Below, in pieces: positions 14,434-23,067 of a stretch of 36,796 nucleotides of DNA. Under the pieces are notes generated by a model. The model searched no databases. It was not told the DNA's origin and saw nothing but the letters and a program-made list of their open reading frames with translations. Origin of the DNA: a virus; IMG/VR virus record IMGVR_UViG_3300020195_000087, positions 1 to 36,796 of that record; one strand, given 5' to 3'. The stretch's first letter is position 1. The number at the start of each line of letters is the position of its first letter. Both the position numbers and the translations under genes were made by a program.

Positions 14434-14885
14434 GCGAAATCAGCGACGTTTACGATGCTATTATTTCTAAAATGGTAGAACTGTTTCCTAACAAGCCACG
14501 CATCCCTAATCCTTATTCTCTGCAAGATAACCCCGATAGACTATTGAAAGATAGCTGGGGCGTTTCCGTTGGCGACGGTTCGAGGACAGAGCTTAGTTTC
14601 TGCCATCTCCAATTAGAAAGATCATTTGAGATTGTTTTAACCAGAGAGATGTTTACAATAGACACTAAGGAAGATGGCTTTGATTTTTCGGTTAAATCTT
14701 TGCTTGAAGATGCTAGGACTGTTCAGCTAGAATTTTACAAACTAGATGAGCTAGGGATAGCCGATAAGATTGATCAACTAGACATCTCTGGTACTGGTCC
14801 TATCTCTACGATCTTCGGGGAGAAATATAAGTTTTTAAGTTTAAGTATAAATATAACGGTAAAAGTTTCAGACATAATAAGTTAA
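14430..14885 (+). CDS. probable tail terminator / head-tail joining protein
   Basis: A 151-residue protein directly before the tail tube gene, overlapping the previous gene by ATGA. It opens with a helix (ISDVYDAIISKMVELFP), continues with strands (LERSFEIVLTREMF) and a helix, and ends with a strand (SLSINITVKV), the alpha/beta order seen in tail terminator proteins (lambda gpU, SPP1 gp17 type). Such a protein caps the finished tail tube and docks to the head. Confidence 0.6.
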   Translation: MSEISDVYDAIISKMVELFPNKPRIPNPYSLQDNPDRLLKDSWGVSVGDGSRTELSFCHLQLERSFEIVLTREMFTIDTKEDGFDFSVKSLLEDARTVQLEFYKLDELGIADKIDQLDISGTGPISTIFGEKYKFLSLSINITVKVSDIIS

Positions 14886-14898
14886 AGGGGAAAATAAA

Positions 14899-16410
14899 AT
14901 GGCCAGTACAACAATTTTACAACGCGGATCAGTCTTTGCGATTAAGAGAGAAGTAACTTCTGGAAGCTATGTTGCGCCAACAAGTGGTGCTGATTTCATC
15001 CCGCTTAAATCGGGTTTCTCAATGGAGTTTACGGTCGAAGAGCTTGTTTCAGATGAGCTTGTAAATGATATCGGGAGCGCAAAATCATTGAGCGGAAAAG
15101 AATCTGCTAATGGCACTCACGGTGCTTATTTTAAGCATTCAGAAGTGGAAGGACAGGAACCAGAAGTCGGACTTTTGTACGAATCATCACTAGGCGGAAA
15201 GACTGTTAACGCCACCGAGTACGACACTGCTGCCGGTTCAACCACTACAGTTTTGAACGTGGGTGTTGGAGAGGGTTCACTTTTTGAAGTAGGACAAGCA
15301 CTTCTCATTAAAGATTCTGTTAACGGTTTTTCAATTAGAAATATTAAATCAATTTCAAGTGACGCATTAACCTTAGACTTTGCCTTAACAGTTGCTCCTT
15401 TGTCGGGTGTCAATCTAGGTAAAGCGATTCTTTACAAGCCTGCCGCTAGCGGACATCCCTCATATACTGCTTGGCTTTATAATGGTAACGGCGGGGCCAT
15501 TCAAGTTGCGGCAGGTGCAAGGACTTCGAGCATTACATTATCTGCTTCAAGCGGCGGACAAGCTGAAATTGAATTCACTTATTCAGGCGCTAAATACTTT
15601 TTTGATCCTATCGAGATCTTATCTACCGATAGATATTTAGATTTTACCGATGATGATGGCACCTGGGCGGTACTTATTAAGGCCGGACTATACGCCTCAC
15701 CTATAGAAGTGGCCGAAGCTTTGGCCGCTGCAATGAACAGCTCTGGCACAACTGAAACTCATTCGGTTTCATACTCAAGTTCAAATGGTAAGTTCACAAT
15801 TTCTAGTTCTACAAGCGCGGTCTTGTCATTGCTCTGGAGTTCAGGCGCTAATACTGCCAACACGGTTGGAGATAAAATAGGCTTTGTCGTTGCATCTGAC
15901 GACACTGGCGCGACTAGCTATGCAAGTGATAATGCGCAAGTTTTGACTGCACCGTATACGCCAACTTATGACGGTTCAACTAATTTAATTGCTAAAAATG
16001 TTGAGCTTTTTTTAGGTGATCAATCAGATAATCTATGCGTATGCGCTCAAGAGGTTGCTATCACGATATCTACACCGGCCGAAGATGTCGATTGTATTTG
16101 CGAAGAGAGCGGAGTTAAGGAAAAAATCATTCTATCTCGCGAGGTAACAATGACGACCACGTTATTGTTATCTAAATTTGATGTAAAAATATTTGATAAG
16201 TTAAAGCAAAATAAAAGTTTATCAGCAATGTTAAATTTAGGTCCAAAGTCAGGCGGCAACTGGGTTCCTGGGAAGTGCGGGAATATCTATTTATCGAACG
16301 CAACAGTAACACAACATAATATCTCTGGAGATGACATCGTAGTGGTTGAAGTGGCCATAAAGGGTTATGTGACTTCTACGCTGAAAGATGTCTACGTAAA
16401 TTTTGTATGA
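14899..16410 (+). CDS. major tail tube protein
   Basis: A 503-residue, beta-rich protein. The first 60 residues (SVFAIKREVTSGSYVAPTSGADFIPL) and the last 150 (AQEVAITISTPAEDVDCI, EVTMTTTLLLSKFDVK, VVVEVAIKGYV) have the tail tube pattern. Between them is a long insertion (about residues 90-370) rich in Ser, Thr, Gly with Ig-like beta strands, probably exposed on the tube surface. The length is above the typical 150-300. It is followed by the tail chaperones with an overlap (ATGATG). The ribosome site is AAAGGGG. Confidence 0.8.
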   Translation: MASTTILQRGSVFAIKREVTSGSYVAPTSGADFIPLKSGFSMEFTVEELVSDELVNDIGSAKSLSGKESANGTHGAYFKHSEVEGQEPEVGLLYESSLGGKTVNATEYDTAAGSTTTVLNVGVGEGSLFEVGQALLIKDSVNGFSIRNIKSISSDALTLDFALTVAPLSGVNLGKAILYKPAASGHPSYTAWLYNGNGGAIQVAAGARTSSITLSASSGGQAEIEFTYSGAKYFFDPIEILSTDRYLDFTDDDGTWAVLIKAGLYASPIEVAEALAAAMNSSGTTETHSVSYSSSNGKFTISSSTSAVLSLLWSSGANTANTVGDKIGFVVASDDTGATSYASDNAQVLTAPYTPTYDGSTNLIAKNVELFLGDQSDNLCVCAQEVAITISTPAEDVDCICEESGVKEKIILSREVTMTTTLLLSKFDVKIFDKLKQNKSLSAMLNLGPKSGGNWVPGKCGNIYLSNATVTQHNISGDDIVVVEVAIKGYVTSTLKDVYVNFV

Positions 16411-16697
16411 TGAAAGAAATAAAAACCTCTAAGGGTATAATTAAGTACAAGCAACCTAATACGCCTGAGGCCATGCGCCTCATGGGACGTATTAAAAAGA
16501 AGGTTGAGACTAATGCTTCGGCCGAAGAATATATCTCTGCAACTATCGAGGAGATGGGGTTTCTATTCGACACTACCGACATGAAACTAGAATACAAAGA
16601 ATTATTCGAAATAGAAGAAGCTGCAGAGTTGCTCATCGAAATATCAGGAGAGTTCCTGGGTAAGATGGGTGCATTACTTAAAAAAAAGGGTGCTTAG
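16407..16697 (+). CDS. tail assembly chaperone, gpG-like
   Basis: A 96-residue, helical, charged protein between the tail tube and the tape measure, the place of lambda gpG. The last codons contain the A-rich slippery site and end at TAG 16695. Most ribosomes should stop there and give this short form; a minority shift back one base and continue into the next frame. The chaperone binds the tape measure protein and guides tube assembly. The first ATG overlaps the tail tube stop; the ATG one codon later is equally possible. Confidence 0.8.
   Translation: MMKEIKTSKGIIKYKQPNTPEAMRLMGRIKKKVETNASAEEYISATIEEMGFLFDTTDMKLEYKELFEIEEAAELLIEISGEFLGKMGALLKKKGA
16682..16688 (+). promoter_or_regulatory. 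programmed -1 ribosomal frameshift site
   Basis: A AAA AAG in the reading frame of the upstream chaperone gene, the same heptamer as E. coli dnaX. The -1 frame from here has no stop until 16936. A weak stem may follow (AGTT/AACT at 16696-16711 with a bulge), possibly enclosed by GGTG/CACC (16689-16720). Confidence 0.85.
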
Positions 16698-16936
16698 TTG
16701 ACGCGGTAACTGTCTACACCAAGAGAACAAAACGCTCCGATGTAGAGAAGTTGATAGATAAAGAAAAGCTTGATGCGGTTTTTGAGATGCAAGACGAAAT
16801 AGAAGAGTACTTGGTTTTTAGAAAATTGTCTGAGATGGGATTTAAGACAGACATCAATGACATAGAATGGGACAAAGCACTCTTGTATATTAGCTTAATG
16901 GAAGAAATAGATGGCAGACGGAAAACTAATTTATGA
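16688..16936 (+). CDS. tail chaperone frameshift extension (gpT-like part of GT)
   Basis: Reached by the -1 shift at AAAAAAG, giving a 176-residue fusion with the 96-residue chaperone (94 residues from the first frame and 82 from this one). Residues after the junction run GCLVDAVTVYTKRTKRSDVE, then a helical acidic part. No good independent start exists: the first TTG, at 16751, lacks a ribosome site. The fused form normally contacts tail tube subunits while the short form stays with the tape measure. The end overlaps the tape measure gene by 26 bases. Confidence 0.8.
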   Translation, partial: GCLVDAVTVYTKRTKRSDVEKLIDKEKLDAVFEMQDEIEEYLVFRKLSEMGFKTDINDIEWDKALLYISLMEEIDGRRKTNL

Positions 16937-18980
16937 TATTCTCGCGGGTAAAGACACCTTAACTAAAAAAATCCAAAAGGCTAAAAAAGAGGCCACTGAT
17001 TTTGGTGACATCTTAAAGATAGCCGGAGGTAATTTTGCCTCTGCGCTTGCAATTAAAGGGCTAGGCTTAATTGTTAGCGGCTTTAAATCTGCCATCGGAG
17101 AAATTAAAGGGTTCATTACGGCCGCCCAGGCGCAAGAAGATGCAGTAAACGCGCTAAATATTTCACTTGCACAGGCCGGTATATTTTCTAAAGAGACTAG
17201 CAAGGGCTTTCAAGATTTTGCATCAAGGCTACAAGAAACGACTAAGTTCGGTGATGAAGTTATTCTCCAGAACGCTGCGCTTATCCAATCTCTAGGTAAA
17301 CTAGATAGTGATGGATTAAAAAGAGCAACCAAAGCGGCCTTAGATTTATCAAGTGCTCTGGGTATTGACCTAAGTTCAGCATCAACATTAGTGGGAAAAG
17401 CTGCGGCCGGTAATGTTGCATCTTTTTCCAGGTACGGCGTTATAATCCAAACAGGTAAAACTAATACCGAAACTTTCGCCAACGCTCTCAATGCTTTGGA
17501 AAAAAAGTTTGGTGGATCATCGGAAGCGGCCGTCAGGACGTTCAGTGGTGGACTTCTGCGATTAAATAACACAATGGGCGACACGGGAAAATCACTGGGT
17601 TTAATTGCAACTAATAATGCGGCCGTCATCGGGGCCGTGTCGGGTTTAAATAAAGTTTTTTTATTTTTACAAAACATTATAAAAAACAATGCATTTGCTA
17701 TCAATGACTTCATTACTAAGGGTGTAGATGTTTTACTTTCAGGCATTAAGATATTGATTACGGCCTTCGAGATAACAATTGAAACGCTGGACGTCTTTGC
17801 AAGAGCATTTCAGATTGCGTTTAAAGTTATTTCAGTGGCGGTACAAGCCTTTGCTCTCCTCAGTATAGGAGGACTTCTACTAGTTGAAAAAGCTATCAAT
17901 GCTTTAACAGAAAGATTCCCATTATTGGCCAATGTATTTGGTGAAAATGTAACAGTGATAAGCGATATATCAGAAACTTTAAAAGATAGTATAATCAAGG
18001 ACACTAAGGATATCGGCAAGGCGTTTGACCAGACAGGGCCATTAAGCGACGCCGCATCCAAAGTGGGTGATTTCTCGCGCTTGGTTACCGATATAATTCA
18101 AGAGCAAGTTAACAAGCAAAAAGAATTATACGGTGAAGATAAAGATGCATTCCTTCAATCCTTAAGCGATAAAAACGCTGCGGATATAGAGGCGTCTAAT
18201 AAGAGACTATCAAACGCGCAGCTATTACAAGAGTCTTTAAATGTTTTTAATGAAGAGCAAAGGCTATTAAAACTTGAAGCTAGTCAATTAGAAGCAGACG
18301 AAAATTTTCAATTCTTAGCAGATAATCTAGGGCAAGAAGAAGCATTAAAGGCCTTACAGCAATCAAAGGATCTCGAGGCGCAAGGGAAACATAACGAGGC
18401 CATAAAAAAATTATCAGAGGCCAGAGGAAAGGCCGAACAACAAACTATTACTGGGACCCTTAATTGGGAGACTGCCACTAATAAGCAGCGAGTGGCGCAA
18501 GTTCAATCAACCCTAGGCTTAATAGCAGGACTTACCGCTAGCACAAATAAAACCTTGTTTGCAATCGGTAAGGCGGCTGCAATCAGCAATGCGACAATAT
18601 CAGGGATCGAAGCAGTAAATAAAACTTATGCGTTCTATCCCGCGCCATTTGGATTTCCATTGGCGGCACTGGTTGGCGCGGCGGCGGCGGCAAACGTTGC
18701 TAAGATTGCATCACAACAACTACCATCATTCGCTCAAGGTGGAATTGTTCCTAGTGTCCCAGGCGTACCTAGGACAGGCGATAACGTTCAAGCAAACTTA
18801 AACCCTGGGGAAGTTGTTTTGAATGAAGCGCAACAAGATACTCTCGCAACTAAATTATCCAATGGAAATGACAATATCCTGGCGCAGATATTAAGCCAGC
18901 CCATTGTTATACAGATTGATGGCAGAGAAATCGCCAGGGCAACTAGAAACCAAATACAAAATGGGTTTAAACTAGCATGA
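16911..18980 (+). CDS. tail tape measure protein
   Basis: A 689-residue protein with helical, Ala-rich repeats, two or three hydrophobic stretches (about 260-345 and 545-605) and a C-terminal FAQGGIVPSVPG...DNVQANLNPGEVVLNE segment typical of tape measure proteins. At roughly 1.5 angstrom per residue this implies a tail of about 100 nm, so a siphovirus of ordinary size; the conversion is general knowledge, not measured. It sets tail length and may be ejected with DNA. It overlaps the chaperone extension upstream and the next gene downstream. Confidence 0.9.
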   Translation: MADGKLIYDILAGKDTLTKKIQKAKKEATDFGDILKIAGGNFASALAIKGLGLIVSGFKSAIGEIKGFITAAQAQEDAVNALNISLAQAGIFSKETSKGFQDFASRLQETTKFGDEVILQNAALIQSLGKLDSDGLKRATKAALDLSSALGIDLSSASTLVGKAAAGNVASFSRYGVIIQTGKTNTETFANALNALEKKFGGSSEAAVRTFSGGLLRLNNTMGDTGKSLGLIATNNAAVIGAVSGLNKVFLFLQNIIKNNAFAINDFITKGVDVLLSGIKILITAFEITIETLDVFARAFQIAFKVISVAVQAFALLSIGGLLLVEKAINALTERFPLLANVFGENVTVISDISETLKDSIIKDTKDIGKAFDQTGPLSDAASKVGDFSRLVTDIIQEQVNKQKELYGEDKDAFLQSLSDKNAADIEASNKRLSNAQLLQESLNVFNEEQRLLKLEASQLEADENFQFLADNLGQEEALKALQQSKDLEAQGKHNEAIKKLSEARGKAEQQTITGTLNWETATNKQRVAQVQSTLGLIAGLTASTNKTLFAIGKAAAISNATISGIEAVNKTYAFYPAPFGFPLAALVGAAAAANVAKIASQQLPSFAQGGIVPSVPGVPRTGDNVQANLNPGEVVLNEAQQDTLATKLSNGNDNILAQILSQPIVIQIDGREIARATRNQIQNGFKLA

Positions 18981-19765
18981 CATGCTGTGCAGCCAAATTC
19001 TTTTATTTTAATTTGGTTACACAATCAACCACTTTAATTTCTGCGGTAAATGAGGATGCTTTTTTTCCCGCTAGCAATCTTAAAGATCCAAGAAAAACAA
19101 AAATATTTAGAACGTCAGAGGGCATTGTAGACCTTGCTGTGGTTTTTGATTTTATCACTACCGAAGCAGTCTCGAGCGTACTGATCCAAGCGGGGCCGGA
19201 AGGCTTAGGCTTTTCAGGAAATATCACCGTTGAGGCAAACGCAACCAACGTGTGGACAGGCCCCGCTTTTTTTACAACGCTCACTCCGGATGAGACATTC
19301 AGCAATGGGATAGTGTCATTCCCAGAGGAGAGTTATCGGTTTTGGAGAATCACTTGCTCTAATACCGGTGGTGACTATGTTGAGCTAGGTAAGGTTTTCA
19401 TAGGTAAAGAACTAATTATCAACCCGCTTAACGATAGAAATATCAATTTTGGGTGGAGATTGAAGTCAGACGATAACTCTAAGGTTGTCAAAAATCGGTA
19501 CGGCGAAAGATTTATTGATGTAATCAACAAGACAATTGGCATAAGAGCAAACTTTAAATATTTAAGCAAGATTGAAATGGCCAACCTTATGGGCATGTAT
19601 AATTATTGCGGGATATCTGCCCCTGCTTGGCTAGTAATAGATGAAGATGAGTTATTCAGCGACAATAAACATAGGTTTTATGTCTATGGATATTTTAAAG
19701 ATATCCCAGAGCTAGTTAACAACGTTTTTTCCCTCTATGACTTATCGTTTGAGATAGAAGAATGA
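18977..19765 (+). CDS. distal tail-like protein
   Basis: A 262-residue protein starting in an ATGA overlap with the tape measure stop. The first 150 residues (FPASNLKDPRKTKIFRT ... VVFDF ... ITVEAN ... YRFWRIT) have the order of a discoidin-like beta-sandwich. The rest is mixed. Position after the tape measure suggests the distal tail (Dit-like) protein at the tube tip; the discoidin part may bind carbohydrate. Confidence 0.65.
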   Translation: MTCCAAKFFYFNLVTQSTTLISAVNEDAFFPASNLKDPRKTKIFRTSEGIVDLAVVFDFITTEAVSSVLIQAGPEGLGFSGNITVEANATNVWTGPAFFTTLTPDETFSNGIVSFPEESYRFWRITCSNTGGDYVELGKVFIGKELIINPLNDRNINFGWRLKSDDNSKVVKNRYGERFIDVINKTIGIRANFKYLSKIEMANLMGMYNYCGISAPAWLVIDEDELFSDNKHRFYVYGYFKDIPELVNNVFSLYDLSFEIEE

Positions 19766-20238
19766 CTAAGTTGCTAATTGAAGAATTAAAATCATCTACA
19801 CTCGTACAAGTAGACACCGTCAGAGGCGGCGAAAGGTTAAGATTAAACTCTGTAAGGCTTTGGTTAGTTGGATTTAATACACCTTCATTAACTGGAAGCT
19901 TGCAATTAAACCTAGTAAAAAACTCGACAACATTTAAAACGATAACACAAAGCATCGCCAGTATTAAAGCACAGATTGATTTGTCCCTGGCGACCAATCA
20001 CCCGCACTGGCACGGCTGGGTTAAGTTTGATTTACAAACTCCTAGCGCGATAGAAGAAGGCACTGAATGGTCGATGGAGTTATCAGGCATAAGCGGCTAT
20101 TCTTTTATCAATAATAGTTATATCGGTTGGGTAAAGCCGCATGAAGACCTTCCTAACGATCTTGACGGATTGCCCGCGAGTGTCTTATTAAATCCGTTTG
20201 GCTATCAATTATGGAACTGGACTAAGAGGGTTAGATGA
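19762..20238 (+). CDS. tail-tip beta-sandwich protein
   Basis: A 158-residue protein overlapping both neighbours by four bases. It is beta-rich with conserved aromatic residues (HPHWHGWVKFDL, IGWVKPHEDL) and looks like a small jelly-roll, possibly glycan-binding. Family not recognised. It probably belongs to the tail tip. Confidence 0.55.
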   Translation: MTKLLIEELKSSTLVQVDTVRGGERLRLNSVRLWLVGFNTPSLTGSLQLNLVKNSTTFKTITQSIASIKAQIDLSLATNHPHWHGWVKFDLQTPSAIEEGTEWSMELSGISGYSFINNSYIGWVKPHEDLPNDLDGLPASVLLNPFGYQLWNWTKRVR

Positions 20239-20780
20239 GAATAATAGATTTCTTTGATGGATTCTCTAGTGCAACAGACCCCACGACTAGCATAGGTTTA
20301 TCGGATGCAATAAGAGAAGCGCCCACCGGCCTAATAAATAATTCAAATACGGCGTTCAGTTTAAGCTTTTTGCCATTATCAGATCAACATTTACTTATTT
20401 CTCTCGATGGATTAATGCTTAAATCTTCTGATTTCTCACTTGCCGGCGCAACTATCACGATGACAATTGCGCCAGCATTTGGTCAAGAACTCATTATTTG
20501 GTATTTTCACAGCGGTACAATCGCCAGTGCTGCGGCCAGTGGTACTTGGAATGTTGAATACCCAGTGTTGAACAACACAAACATAACTAATAAGTTCGTG
20601 ACAATTTCAAACGCGCCGAGCGTTCCTTCAGATGTTTTACTAGACATTATCGGTGGATCAAGCCAAGAATATTCGGTAGACTTTATCGTGTCCGGTGTCC
20701 AGTTATCATGGAATGGACTAGCATTGGATGGAATTTTATTATCAGGTGACAAGTTAAGAATAACATATATTAGCGCATAA
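20235..20780 (+). CDS. tail fibre-module protein
   Basis: A 181-residue protein containing two copies of a beta module: first, NTAFSLSFLP, ISLDGLML, DFSLAGATITMTIAP, LIIWYF; second, QEYSVDFIVSGVQLSWNG with DKLRITYI. The module (strand, D/N-G turn, 'DFSLSGATxT', 'P...G..L..Y') is widespread in phage fibre and baseplate proteins. It overlaps the preceding gene (ATGA) and probably forms part of the tail tip or fibre base. Confidence 0.6.
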   Translation: MRIIDFFDGFSSATDPTTSIGLSDAIREAPTGLINNSNTAFSLSFLPLSDQHLLISLDGLMLKSSDFSLAGATITMTIAPAFGQELIIWYFHSGTIASAAASGTWNVEYPVLNNTNITNKFVTISNAPSVPSDVLLDIIGGSSQEYSVDFIVSGVQLSWNGLALDGILLSGDKLRITYISA

Positions 20781-20791
20781 GGAGTTGCAAA

Positions 20792-21730
20792 ATGGCACAG
20801 ATCAAAACAAAGTTTCTAGAATCGGACGCGGTTACTGGTGCAAAAATCAGACTAGACAATCAACAGTACCTAAGAGGCCGCAATGCTGCAGACAGTGCAG
20901 ATGTTAACATCGCAAAGGTCAATGCCTCTGACCTGATCGAATTTTCGGCCGCACCTTACGTTGGTTCAGACAAAGTTCAAACGGCCGCAGACAAAGGCGT
21001 AAATAACGGACTAGCATCACTTGACGGTGGCGGTAAGATCCCGGCCGCTCAATTGCCTAACTCGGTTATGGAATATCAAGGTAACTGGGTTGCATCTACT
21101 AATACTCCCACACTTGCAAACGGCACTGGAAGCGCGGGCGATGTTTACAGAGCTACTGATATTGGAACTGTAAATTTTGGCGCAGGAAACATCACTTTTG
21201 CCGTTGGTGATTTTGTTATCTATAGCGGATCAATTTGGGAAAAAAGTTTAAACTCGAACACTGTTGCATCAGTAAATAGTCAAACCGGTGTCGTTGTTCT
21301 AGACACCGATGATATTTCAGAAGCAACCAACCTTTATTTTACAGACACCCGCGCTAGAACGGCCGCGGTAAGTGACGTTGCGTATGATGCAACTTCATGG
21401 AACGCAGTTGTAAACGTTGCACCTTCAAAAAATTCTGTCCGAGATGAGATCGAAGCAATCTATACAGCAATTAGTGCAGCTACTGGAGCCTCACAAGGAC
21501 AAGAAGTTTTGACTCTTAATGGCACTGATATTAGTAACGGTTACAAGGCACTTGCTCAAGAAGCTCTTGCTGGAAGTGTTCAGGTGACTCCGGTCGGTGG
21601 ACCATTACAAGAACCTACCGCTGATTATACCTTGTCAGTTGTTTCCAGTGTGACTCGAGTTACTTTCGCGGGCACTTTGGCCTCTGTCCTGGCCAGTGGT
21701 GATAAACTAATTGTTAACTACGAGTATTAA
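20792..21730 (+). CDS. tail fibre protein
   Basis: A 312-residue protein with several passages common in phage fibre proteins: GVNNGLASLDGGGKIPAAQL, then a module with GDVYRATDIGTVNFGAGN and GSIWEKS, then VASVNSQTGVVVLDTDDI followed by TNLYFTDTRA. It ends with the beta module of the flanking genes (ADYTLSVV...GDKLIVNYEY). This should be a trimeric host-binding fibre or its shaft. A strong ribosome site (AAGGAG) precedes ATG 20792. The stop overlaps the next start (TAATG). Confidence 0.8.
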   Translation: MAQIKTKFLESDAVTGAKIRLDNQQYLRGRNAADSADVNIAKVNASDLIEFSAAPYVGSDKVQTAADKGVNNGLASLDGGGKIPAAQLPNSVMEYQGNWVASTNTPTLANGTGSAGDVYRATDIGTVNFGAGNITFAVGDFVIYSGSIWEKSLNSNTVASVNSQTGVVVLDTDDISEATNLYFTDTRARTAAVSDVAYDATSWNAVVNVAPSKNSVRDEIEAIYTAISAATGASQGQEVLTLNGTDISNGYKALAQEALAGSVQVTPVGGPLQEPTADYTLSVVSSVTRVTFAGTLASVLASGDKLIVNYEY

Positions 21731-21978
21731 TGAGCAAGGTTCTAGGTAAATATTTACTTGAGACAGAATTTAAAACCAATACCGCAACTGGTAATGGTTC
21801 AACTACTGCCTTTAATTTAACTAATACACCCATAGGGATTCACGCTCTATGGGTGTATTTAAATGGTTTATTCCAAACGCCTACGACCGATTTTTCACTT
21901 TCTGGAGCAACTGTAACTTTCTCGACTGCCCCGGCCAATACTAAGTCTATTGTTTTTCGTTACATAAAAAAGGATTAA
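21730..21978 (+). CDS. single-module fibre protein, 82 residues
   Basis: Almost the whole protein is one copy of the beta module (AFNLTNTPIG, WVYLNGLFQ, DFSLSGATVTFSTAPAN, IVFRYI) found in the flanking genes. It may be an interchangeable knob or a coupled fibre subunit. The start overlaps the previous stop (TAATG). The coding sequence contains a perfect 13-base inverted repeat at 21823-21859. Confidence 0.65.
   Translation: MSKVLGKYLLETEFKTNTATGNGSTTAFNLTNTPIGIHALWVYLNGLFQTPTTDFSLSGATVTFSTAPANTKSIVFRYIKKD
21823..21859 (+). repeat. 13-base perfect inverted repeat inside a fibre gene
   Basis: AATACACCCATAG (21823-21835) and CTATGGGTGTATT (21847-21859) pair perfectly around an 11-base loop. 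The RNA would form a stable hairpin within the coding region about 100 bases after the start codon. There is no U tract, so it is not a standard terminator. Confidence 0.85.
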
Positions 21979-21979
21979 C

Positions 21980-22729
21980 ATGTCTAGAAAATTACAAAAT
22001 GAAGATGTAAAAACAGAGGCAGACATAACAGGCGCGGGCGGTACAGCTTCACAACTTATAAATGATACAAAAATTTATGTAACAGCAAACAGCTTAAACA
22101 AGAGACTAGACGCTGCAATTATTGCGGGCGACCTGGGCGGAATGGCTAACCCTATGACGACCGGCGGGGATGTTATTTACGGCGGAGCCTCTGGCACACC
22201 GGCCAGACTTGCGAATGGAAGCAATGGACAACTTTTAACAAGCTCCGGCGGTACGGCCGCGCCGACGTGGACTACCGTTAGCGGGTTTACTGCGCCAACA
22301 GCTATGACGGATGTTCAGGCGACATCGTACGGATTAAAGCAATATTTATCAGGCACAAATTATAATTCAGGGATCTCCCCCACAACTACGGCACCCTCAT
22401 GCACCGTTGCTAGGGCCAGATTTATTCCTTATCAGATGCAAGACGGCGCATGGCGGATGAGATTTAACATTACGATGACAAGAGCTTCTGGGGCCAATAT
22501 CGCCGATTTAACAGTAACTATAATTGGAATAGTTTTTAAAAATATCTCAAACGACAATCAAGCTTTATCAATGTCCGCCGATAATTTAACTAGTGACGCC
22601 AACATTGGTCATTCTGCGGCCGTAAATAATACAAATACTTTATTTGGCGCGTTTTCTGCTAATAATATTTTAACGTTTAGAGTTTCTGGTGACGTTGAAT
22701 TAAACGCCAAGCCCACTTGGGCATACTAG
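21980..22729 (+). CDS. tail fibre protein, glycine-rich
   Basis: A 249-residue protein. Residues about 55-95 (ANPMTTGGDVIYGGASGTPA then NGQLLTSSGGTAAPTW) are a sequence common in phage fibre shafts and tips. The C-terminal half is beta-rich and could be a globular receptor-binding head. It starts one base after the preceding stop and is followed by a short gene that probably acts as a fibre-associated protein. Confidence 0.75.
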   Translation: MSRKLQNEDVKTEADITGAGGTASQLINDTKIYVTANSLNKRLDAAIIAGDLGGMANPMTTGGDVIYGGASGTPARLANGSNGQLLTSSGGTAAPTWTTVSGFTAPTAMTDVQATSYGLKQYLSGTNYNSGISPTTTAPSCTVARARFIPYQMQDGAWRMRFNITMTRASGANIADLTVTIIGIVFKNISNDNQALSMSADNLTSDANIGHSAAVNNTNTLFGAFSANNILTFRVSGDVELNAKPTWAY

Positions 22730-22737
22730 GGGATGTT

Positions 22738-23067
22738 ATGTTTATTAAAGTTGAAAATGGAATTATTAAAGGTCACGATTATTATTCTCATGATGATTTT
22801 AACATAGAAGTAGATGACCAAATATTGATAGACATGGAAACTGGACTTTATAAATATACTTACACCAATGGCAACCTATCGGGCATTCAATTATCAAGTT
22901 TGCAATTTGCTAAAACAGCAATGGATTTGGCCCACTCATTAAATAGAGAAGGTAAACAATATTTAGAATCAACCGACTGGCTTATCATTAGAGAGATGGA
23001 TTCAGGCGTGGCATGTCCAGATGAAGTCAGGGCACTACGCGCGGCCGCGAGACTTAAGGTCATTTAA
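22738..23067 (+). CDS. fibre assembly-like protein, 109 residues
   Basis: ATG 22738 has AGGGG upstream and was chosen over a TTG at 22717 that would overlap the previous gene. The C-terminal motif (YLESTDWLIIREMDSGVACPDEVRALRAAAR) is cut in places by insertions but matches the pattern of phage fibre-assembly or tail-associated proteins ('TDW...R...G...P..V...R...R'). Likely role: chaperone or accessory for the fibre genes just upstream. The stop overlaps the next start by one base. Confidence 0.65.
   Translation: MFIKVENGIIKGHDYYSHDDFNIEVDDQILIDMETGLYKYTYTNGNLSGIQLSSLQFAKTAMDLAHSLNREGKQYLESTDWLIIREMDSGVACPDEVRALRAAARLKVI

Noticed and set aside
17210-17746. Antisense ORF of 178 codons within the tape measure gene
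   Set aside because: Open only because of the composition of the tape measure coding strand; no start context, no family.
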